64,000 bases of DNA, from positions 2,234,501 to 2,298,500 of the forward strand of contig NZ_CP151099.1 in assembly GCF_038096175.1 (NCBI RefSeq), read 5' to 3'. Below the pieces are notes generated by a model. It searched no databases, had not been told where the DNA came from, and saw only the letters and a program-made list of their open reading frames with translations. The DNA comes from Nostoc sp. UHCC 0302 (GTDB lineage: Bacteria > Cyanobacteriota > Cyanobacteriia > Cyanobacteriales > Nostocaceae). The stretch's first letter is position 1. Each line of letters opens with the position of its first letter. Made by a program: the position numbers and the translations under genes. Positions 58,074 through 64,000 of this stretch are shown one piece after another.

Positions 58074-59177
58074 CTAACTCAGCATATCTGCCATTCTTTG
58101 CAACTTCCTCCCTACTTCTTCCATCGTGTAGAAGAATGTGAAAAACCGCAGTAGCTCATCCATTGGATAATCTTGCTGTTTCATTTCTTGTAGCTGGTTT
58201 AATTGCTCTGTAGCCTTGGTTAGTGCAACTTCTATTCCAGACAAGGATATATCAGACTTGCCGGACTTGACGGCTGTTGCTAAAACAAGCATCGCACTTT
58301 GCGTTTCTTGGGCAAGTTGGGTAATTTGGCGTGAAAGAATCTGCCAAAAAATATCTTGCTGGCGAGCAAGTACAGTATGTTCCATTGTTAGAGTGTGTTC
58401 CCAAATTCTGCGGATGAGAAACTCCCAAGCTTCATTAATTTGCTTTTCTGGCGGTTCGTTTGTCTGTCCTTGTTTGACTTCCTTCCATAGCGATCGCCCT
58501 TTCTGAAGTGAACCAATAATCTTGATTTTCAATGCATCTACATGAGGGCGATCATAATTTCCTGTAAACGCAGAGTCTACTACTAAGGCGTAAAACTGCT
58601 CTAAATCAGTTAGCGTTTGCGATAGACAACGCCTCAATTCTTTTCCAGCAGAGGCCGGAAAAATGAAGTTATTCACCAACAGTGCCACAACGATGCCCAA
58701 AAAGGTTTCGAGACATCTACCCCACGCATAGAGCCAAGCAACTTCGCTGTGGCTCAAGATGACAAGTGCTGAAACATACCCTGCCAACTTTGCCGCCTCA
58801 TTGAATTTCCAGTAGGAAGTGAGAAAGATAGTTAAGAAAACACTTATTCCCAATGACCAAAAATTGCTACCCAATGCAACCGCAAAGATTGCTCCACTTA
58901 TACCACCTATCACCGTCCCAATCATCCGCTGAATACCCAGGCTGAGAGTGCTGCCATGTGTAGATGACATAACAATGATGGCTGCGATCGCTGCATATAA
59001 CGGGTAGTTCCATCGCAACCCCTGAGCAATCACCAAAGATATTACTGATGCTACTGCCATTTTTAGCGCCATCTTGGCCAGTAGAACTGTTGATATTCCA
59101 TGAGGAGTAGCAGCCCAAGTTTTTAATGCTGAGATGATTTTCCGTCTAGGCGATCGCCTATCAGATAGTTCTGCCAT
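58074..59177 (-). CDS. FUSC-family membrane protein (367 aa)
   Basis: N-terminal region with about six hydrophobic helices (residues 30-180; MAVASVISLVIAQGL, YAAIAAIIVMSSTHGSTLSLGIQRMIGTVIGG), followed by a soluble helical C-terminal half. The pattern is that of the FUSC / aromatic acid exporter (ArAE-type) family, which includes putative efflux pumps. The GIQRMIGTVIGGISGA segment is the conserved signature region. Substrate is unknown. Convergent with the porin gene; no fusion partner (HlyD-like) nearby. Confidence 0.8.
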   Translation of the reverse strand: MAELSDRRSPRRKIISALKTWAATPHGISTVLLAKMALKMAVASVISLVIAQGLRWNYPLYAAIAAIIVMSSTHGSTLSLGIQRMIGTVIGGISGAIFAVALGSNFWSLGISVFLTIFLTSYWKFNEAAKLAGYVSALVILSHSEVAWLYAWGRCLETFLGIVVALLVNNFIFPASAGKELRRCLSQTLTDLEQFYALVVDSAFTGNYDRPHVDALKIKIIGSLQKGRSLWKEVKQGQTNEPPEKQINEAWEFLIRRIWEHTLTMEHTVLARQQDIFWQILSRQITQLAQETQSAMLVLATAVKSGKSDISLSGIEVALTKATEQLNQLQEMKQQDYPMDELLRFFTFFYTMEEVGRKLQRMADMLS

Positions 59178-59503
59178 GCGTGTTGGGTTGATCGGCGTAA
59201 CGCAATGAACTTATCCTACTTTAAATCTGACGGGTCTTAATTCCGAAATAAAAAATACCCCCAGTAGTAAACCGAGGGATTCTGCAAGTTTTTACTGTTG
59301 CACAAAGACATTCGCGGATCTGTAGGATAACAAACCGATATTCATCAAATATGCCAAAATGCCAAAATAGAAAAACACAGACTAGCCAATCCCTGACAGT
59401 AGATTCCTGAATGCAAGATGCTATGGTTATATCGAGATTCTTTACTTAGCACGCTTAAAGCAGTTTTAATCTCACTATCACCTTCATCTGTATCGCCGAA
59501 ATT
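59178..59503. other. spacer
   Basis: About 325 bp between divergent genes. Probably holds both promoters; no clear motif seen. Confidence 0.35.
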
Positions 59504-59818
59504 ATGTCACCTTTACAACCTATAGATTCTTCAGCACCACCACCCGTGAATGGTAATTGGTACTTGCTGAGTGTCCGTTCCAAAAAACGTGAGTTATTTT
59601 TGAAATATTTGAAACTCGCTATTACCCAAAATAATCTACAAGAAGTAATTTTGGATGTGAAGAGTCCGCAAGAGTCGGTTTATGAAGATATTGTCTTAGT
59701 GAATTTAAGTAACTTTAAAACAGCGTATAGTTATCTGCAAAAAATTGATTGTTTCCAGAATATTGAACGCAAACCATTGCAGTTAGAACAAGTTAGTCGA
59801 ATTTTGACAAGCCAGTGA
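59504..59818 (+). CDS. NusG-N-like small protein (104 aa)
   Basis: The segment GNWYLLSVRSKKRELFLKYL resembles the N-terminal (NGN) domain of NusG, which starts with a WYV-x-(V/T)xxxxE pattern and contains an alpha-beta fold. A strand-like EDIVLVNLSNF and a helix (KTAYSYLQKID) follow. There is no KOW domain, so it would not bind the ribosome as NusG does. Possibly a cyanobacterial conserved protein of unknown role. ATG at 59504, no clear Shine-Dalgarno. The assignment is by pattern only. Confidence 0.55.
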   Translation: MSPLQPIDSSAPPPVNGNWYLLSVRSKKRELFLKYLKLAITQNNLQEVILDVKSPQESVYEDIVLVNLSNFKTAYSYLQKIDCFQNIERKPLQLEQVSRILTSQ

Positions 59819-59898
59819 TTGGCTTTGATCAAATTAGCGATCGCTCAGTAGTGCTGAGTAGTCACTCAGCACTGATGACCAAAAATTATTTTGATAAA

Positions 59899-60705
59899 TT
59901 AATCGTGCTTGGAACCATCAGGCATAATAGTTTCTTGAAAATTCGCGCCGTTCAGGTTAGCTCCTTTAAGGTTAGCTCCTCTAAGATTAGCTCCTCTAAG
60001 ATTAGCTCCTCTGAGGTTCGCTTGTGTGAGATTAGCCCATCCCAAGTTAGCGCCTCTCAAGTCAGCCTCACTCAAGTTAGCTTGGAACAAATATGCGCCA
60101 CCCAAGCGAGCCTTAGCCAGATTAGCTTTGTAGAGGTCAGTTTTATAAAGGTAAGCCCCCATCACTTCTGCTTCGTACAAGTTTGCCTCGCTGAGGTCAG
60201 CTGCAATCAAATTAGCTGCTATGAGGTTGGCAAAACAGAGATTAGTCCGTATTAGCTTCGCAGCACCCAAATCTGCTTCTCTTAAGTTCGCCTCTCTTAA
60301 GTCAGTTCCAATTAGATTAGCTTGAGCGATCGCAGCTCCTCTGAGATTCGCCTGACTCAAATCAGCTCCAATCAGATTGGCATGGCTCAAATCTGCCTCT
60401 GTAAGTGTAGCACTGCTCAAGTTAGCAACACTAAAGTTAGCCCCGCTCAGGTTAGCTTCAATCAGCTTGGCTTTATAGAGGTTAGCACTACCAAAGTTAG
60501 CACCGCTAAGGTTGGCTCGTACAAGTAAAGCATTACTCAGATCCACCCTACTCAAGTTTGCCTCTTGGAGATGCGCCCCTCTAAAGTTACCCCCTTGTAA
60601 GTTTGCAGCACTGAGGTCTGGTTCAATCTGGGGATTATTCTGTCTCCACTCAATCCATGTGACTGCACCTGCTTTGAGTAAAGCCAGATGCTCTCGATTT
60701 GCCAT
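59899..60705 (-). CDS. pentapeptide-repeat protein (268 aa)
   Basis: A ~35-residue N-terminal segment (LLKAGAVTWIEWRQNNPQIEP), common in cyanobacterial members, is followed by about 45 A(N/D)LXX repeats from DLSAANLQG to LKGANLNGANF and a short tail. It should form a right-handed quadrilateral beta-helix, probably cytoplasmic, as no signal peptide is seen. Function is unknown. It lies 10 bp downstream of ccmP on the same strand, so the two may be co-transcribed. Confidence 0.92.
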   Translation of the reverse strand: MANREHLALLKAGAVTWIEWRQNNPQIEPDLSAANLQGGNFRGAHLQEANLSRVDLSNALLVRANLSGANFGSANLYKAKLIEANLSGANFSVANLSSATLTEADLSHANLIGADLSQANLRGAAIAQANLIGTDLREANLREADLGAAKLIRTNLCFANLIAANLIAADLSEANLYEAEVMGAYLYKTDLYKANLAKARLGGAYLFQANLSEADLRGANLGWANLTQANLRGANLRGANLRGANLKGANLNGANFQETIMPDGSKHD

Positions 60706-60715
60706 GTTCTATCCT

Positions 60716-61357
60716 TTACTCCTTACGTCCACTTTGGGGATGTACCCGACCAGCTACATTTTCAATCGCCGCTAATGCTCCCGCCGCACCTGCAAGAATA
60801 TCTCGTTCTTGTCCACCCAAGTAAAGCCGTCCAAAACTGCCGACAGCTTGAACTTCAAGAATATTAATCAATGCCGCTTTCTCCGCTTCATTGGCAGCCA
60901 GTGCAGCGTAAGCAGCCGGTTCAACCTCTAATACATACAGCGTTTGCCCTGCAAGTAGTAGCTGCCCCCGCCGCGTGCGATTGATCAGTTGTGTTTGGTA
61001 AGCATCGATGTTCCGAATAATCTGAGTAGAAATAACACGTGGTTTGAGACATTCTTCTTTTCGGACTCCTAATGTCGCCAAAATAGCTTGACCAGCAGTT
61101 CGCGTTTCCCCTTGAGAGCTAGAATGAATTTCCAATAAACCGTATAGTCGTTCTACTACCTGTACTCCCGGACGGACAGAGGCAGCTTTAAGCGCTATAT
61201 CGGTAATCCGATTAATTTCAACACCAGGAGAGATTTCAATCCACAGCGATGTATCTCCTGGTAATGGTAAAAAACCTTGGGCTACTGTTCCTATGTATGC
61301 CGCGTGTTGAGGTTGTAGGTTGTCGAGAAATACAAAACTGCGTAGTTCTATTCCCAA
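60716..61357 (-). CDS. ccmP: carboxysome shell protein CcmP, tandem BMC (213 aa)
   Basis: A tandem bacterial-microcompartment (BMC-T) protein that forms stacked pseudohexameric trimers with a gated pore in the beta-carboxysome shell. The first BMC domain contains [20 protein letters not shown] and [13 protein letters not shown]; the second contains [26 protein letters not shown] and [13 protein letters not shown]. Length equals that of known CcmP. The start is TTG at 61357: GGAG lies eight bases upstream, no in-frame ATG exists, and a TGA lies a few codons upstream. It is away from the main ccm operon, as is usual for satellite ccm genes, and next to a pentapeptide gene. Confidence 0.93.
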   Translation of the reverse strand: MGIELRSFVFLDNLQPQHAAYIGTVAQGFLPLPGDTSLWIEISPGVEINRITDIALKAASVRPGVQVVERLYGLLEIHSSSQGETRTAGQAILATLGVRKEECLKPRVISTQIIRNIDAYQTQLINRTRRGQLLLAGQTLYVLEVEPAAYAALAANEAEKAALINILEVQAVGSFGRLYLGGQERDILAGAAGALAAIENVAGRVHPQSGRKE

Positions 61358-61761
61358 AGTTTTGCTCTCCGGTCATTAGGGTAAAAGTTATCTATTGCAA
61401 TATATGAGTTTAACCCTAAACTACCATAAGGCTAAGTACATGAGTCACGAAAAATCAAGGGTTTGAGTCAACTTAAGCCCTAGTGAATGTAATTCGGGGT
61501 TCATTTTGCACACCAACCAAGCCCACCTACCCTTCTCCTGGCGGTAACGCTACGTAGTAAGCACAGCTATGTCCACAGAGCTTTACAGAATATAAAAATT
61601 CAGCTTTTTCAGCCTGTTGGTATAGCAGGAGACAGGGAATAGGTTTGAAAGTCTTTTGGTGTCAGGGTTTTATGTTCAGGTTGATGTCCTAAAGCACCTG
61701 GCGACAGCTATATAAATCCTGTTTATAAAGGGCGCACTATTTATTTGGGCGCAAACAATTT
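61358..61761. other. spacer
   Basis: About 400 bp between ccmP and the cardiolipin-synthase-like gene, both on the minus strand. Nothing recognised; the ccmP promoter should lie in the part adjacent to 61357. Confidence 0.35.
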
Positions 61762-63207
61762 TTACAGTAATGGTGTCAGTAACCGAGATACTCTGACGGC
61801 TAACTTAAACCAAAAAGATTTCCTATCGTATTCCGATAGACTAACAGAAACAGAGGCAGACAAGTCATTTCGTAGCATTTTCTCCACGCTTTCAACAAAG
61901 CGAGCTTCGGCAACAAAGCCCATAACTTCAAAGTTGAGCAAGAATGAGCGATTATCTAGGTTGACAGTTCCTACACCTGCCATATCTTCATCGATGAGCA
62001 TGATTTTCTGGTGCATAAAGCCATTTTTGTAGCGATATAGCTTGATCCCGATCGCTTCCATTTCAGAATAATAAGAGAAAGAACATAGATACACAAAAAG
62101 ATGGTCGGGTCGGTTCGGTAAAATAATTCGCACATCTACACCGCGCATTGCTGCCAGTTTTAAGGCTGACAAGGTTGAATCATCTGGTACAAAATAAGGA
62201 GTGGCAATCCAGAGGCGATTCTTGGCTTGATTGATAGCATTGACGAAAAAAAGTTGGCAGGCTGGGAGTTGATCTGCGGGGCCTGTAGGCAGAACTAATG
62301 CGGTTTGATTAAGTTCTCGATTAACTTTTACTTGCCAGTTAACTTCAGGAACTGTTCGAGTTGCCCAGTACCAATCTCGAAGAAAGGAATTTTGCAGGGT
62401 TTGTACTGTTGGGCCTTGCAACATCATGTGGGTATCGCGCCACGGACTTAGGCGTTGATTTTTTCCCAAATATTCGTCACCAATATTCAAACCACCCAAA
62501 AATGCTATTTCGCCATCCACCACCAGAATCTTACGATGGTTGCGGAAATTGATCTGGAAACGATTACCTTCGCCTTTGGTGGTATGAAATGCACTTACCT
62601 CAATTCCATTTTCTTGTAGAGAGTTGATATAGGAGCGAGACAGTTTATTAGAACCAATTTCATCGTAGAGAAAGTAGATTCTTATGCCTTGCTTGACTTT
62701 GGTAATCAAAGCATCTTTGAACTCGTTACCTGCTTGGTCATCAATAACGATGTAGGATTGCAACAAAATATAATTTGTTGCCGATGCGATCGCTTTTAAC
62801 ATCGCCGCATAGGTTTGCTGACCATTAATCAGTAATTCGGCAGCATTACCTGATGTGAAAGGAATTCCTGTAAAAGCTTCTGCCAGCGGTTGCAACTGTG
62901 CTAACTTCTCTGGTAGTACCGCCTTAAATTGAATCAGGTCACTGTAGGTTTGGCGAACCAGCTGATGGTGTTGTGCGTAGACTGAGCGCAAAGCTTCAGC
63001 ATATCCATGAAATTTAGTCCTGCCTAGAATCCAATACAACGGAATCGCTAGCCAAGGAAAAGTGACTAAAGAAATACTCCAAGCGATCGCACCTTGGGAA
63101 GATCGGACGTTCATCACCGCATGGGCAGCGTTGACAATTCCCAAGGTATGAACAAAAACTGTAGCTGCACTATAATAAAGAGCTACCACACCACCATCTA
63201 CAAGCAT
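61762..63207 (-). CDS. cls: cardiolipin synthase-like phospholipase D protein (481 aa)
   Basis: Two N-terminal membrane helices (about 5-30 and 40-62; ITVFP-like SLVTFPWLAIPLYWILG) precede two PLD domains with HKD motifs: NHRKILVVDGEIAFLGG and MHQKIMLIDEDMAGVGT. This arrangement is that of bacterial cardiolipin synthases, which join two phosphatidylglycerols in the membrane. The gene start (ATG 63207) is one base after the stop of the endonuclease/exonuclease/phosphatase gene upstream, so the two form an operon. An alternative role as a phospholipase cannot be excluded. Confidence 0.9.
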   Translation of the reverse strand: MLVDGGVVALYYSAATVFVHTLGIVNAAHAVMNVRSSQGAIAWSISLVTFPWLAIPLYWILGRTKFHGYAEALRSVYAQHHQLVRQTYSDLIQFKAVLPEKLAQLQPLAEAFTGIPFTSGNAAELLINGQQTYAAMLKAIASATNYILLQSYIVIDDQAGNEFKDALITKVKQGIRIYFLYDEIGSNKLSRSYINSLQENGIEVSAFHTTKGEGNRFQINFRNHRKILVVDGEIAFLGGLNIGDEYLGKNQRLSPWRDTHMMLQGPTVQTLQNSFLRDWYWATRTVPEVNWQVKVNRELNQTALVLPTGPADQLPACQLFFVNAINQAKNRLWIATPYFVPDDSTLSALKLAAMRGVDVRIILPNRPDHLFVYLCSFSYYSEMEAIGIKLYRYKNGFMHQKIMLIDEDMAGVGTVNLDNRSFLLNFEVMGFVAEARFVESVEKMLRNDLSASVSVSLSEYDRKSFWFKLAVRVSRLLTPLL

Positions 63208-63208
63208 T

Positions 63209-64000
63209 TTAATTTTTTTTCCTATCTACATAAGAAAATTCTGCCAGTAATGGTTTGTGATCGGATGAAGAAATTTGGTCTAGCACTTTAGCACTGACTT
63301 GTTTTTCACTAACTCCTCTGTAAAAGATATAGTCTAGGGGGGGTGACAATAGAAAGCGTTTGATTTTCTTGCTTTCATGAGGCGCAAAAGTCGCTGGCAT
63401 TAATCCCAGGCGAGTTGCCATTTTATCTAAGAGAACTGCCCTTTCTCGATTCCAGGTATTGAAGTCTCCCGCAAATATTAAAGGCCCACGATGCACAGAC
63501 AGCACCAACTCTAACTCATGCAGCTGTGTTTTGAATTTGTCTAAATCTACAAAATTTATCAGATGACTATTGATAGCTAAAAAAGTTTCTCTCTGATTTA
63601 ACAAGGGATATTCAGTAATCAGAGAAACTTTAGGAGTGTTAATAATAGGTTCATAATGTTTTGTAATTACAGCCCTTTTGCTGAGCGGGCTGATTTTAGC
63701 TGCTGTTAAAATTCCTGAATAAGTTTGATGATGAGTATCAATAAAGTTAGGTGCAAAATTCCAACTCATATCTATCAATTCTACAATATTTTCCGCCTCT
63801 ACACTTAGGCGAAACTCTTGCAAAAATATCAGGTCTGGTTGGTATTTATCCAGAATATTTAAAAAATCTCTTATCCAAACTTTATCATTATTGTTTTTAG
63901 CAATATTCCAGCTAAGAACTTTAATTGAGTTACAATTTAACTCTGTTTGAACCAAATGGCTTCTATCAATAGTGAATTTTTCTGAAGGAATGAATCGGTA
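63209..64000 (-). CDS. endonuclease/exonuclease/phosphatase family protein (partial)
   Basis: The EEP-fold motifs are present: SWNIAKNNN, DLIFLQEFR, INSHL, FAGDFNTWN and the C-terminal SSDHKPLLAEF, which give the metal-binding and catalytic residues (Asn, Glu, Asp, Asn, His). Family members hydrolyse phosphodiester or phosphoester bonds of nucleic acids, inositol phosphates or lipids. The frame is open through base 64000, so the 5' end lies outside; an internal TTG at 63955 is a possible alternative start. Coupled to a cardiolipin-synthase-like gene one base downstream, which suggests phospholipid-related work. Confidence 0.87.
   Translation of the reverse strand, partial: YRFIPSEKFTIDRSHLVQTELNCNSIKVLSWNIAKNNNDKVWIRDFLNILDKYQPDLIFLQEFRLSVEAENIVELIDMSWNFAPNFIDTHHQTYSGILTAAKISPLSKRAVITKHYEPIINTPKVSLITEYPLLNQRETFLAINSHLINFVDLDKFKTQLHELELVLSVHRGPLIFAGDFNTWNRERAVLLDKMATRLGLMPATFAPHESKKIKRFLLSPPLDYIFYRGVSEKQVSAKVLDQISSSDHKPLLAEFSYVDRKKN

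Noticed and set aside
59815-60255. Plus-strand ORF (146 codons) opposite the second pentapeptide-repeat gene
   Set aside because: Same antisense artefact; product is Ser/Val repeats without a family.

Overview
The window looks like a filamentous, Nostoc/Fischerella-type cyanobacterium. The palindrome GCGATCGC (HIP1) recurs throughout. There is a carboxysome shell protein (CcmP), an SLH-OprB porin, pentapeptide-repeat proteins, a DUF2811-like protein and many dispersed Nostoc-type palindromes and MITE-like elements. No tRNA, rRNA or CRISPR array was seen.

Region 1 (1-8.2 kb): two consecutive NRPS genes on the minus strand, one C-A-PCP-TE and one starting with C and running off the left edge. 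A MITE-like element separates them. Small ORFs and a divergent MFS transporter follow. Region 2 (8.3-17.2 kb): an IS630-type element, a GH2 glycosidase convergent with a xylulokinase-type FGGY kinase, an IF-3 paralogue, small genes, a cluster of DnaA-box-like sites and a pentapeptide-repeat protein. Region 3 (17.8-21.5 kb): a 1246-residue beta-helix protein with an RTX-like middle.

Region 4 (21.9-41.2 kb, minus strand) is the centrepiece: FAAL, two membrane desaturases, a free ACP, PKS (KS-AT-DH-MT-ACP), NRPS (docking-C-A-PCP, Tyr-like code) and PKS (KS-AT-KR-ACP-TE). The order is collinear. A fatty acid would be activated and loaded on the ACP, desaturated, extended and C-methylated, joined to an aromatic amino acid, extended again with ketoreduction, and released by the TE. 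I do not recognise this exact set as a characterised pathway. A membrane-anchored di-haem cytochrome lies upstream on the same strand. Two spacers of the operon carry MITE-like elements, and two megasynthases carry in-frame copies of a short dispersed repeat.

Region 5 (44.4-50 kb): an IS4-type element, decayed by two nonsense codons, sits inside a palindromic repeat with a clear 9-bp target duplication. A repeat-rich gene-poor stretch follows with a hypothetical protein and a secreted DUF6174-like protein. Region 6 (50.1-55.2 kb): kdpA-kdpB-kdpF-like-kdpC potassium pump genes without kdpD/kdpE nearby. Region 7 (55.2-64 kb): a serine/threonine kinase fragment, an SLH porin, a FUSC-type membrane protein, a NusG-N-like small protein, a pentapeptide-repeat protein, ccmP, a cardiolipin-synthase-like protein and a partial endonuclease/exonuclease/phosphatase gene at the right edge.
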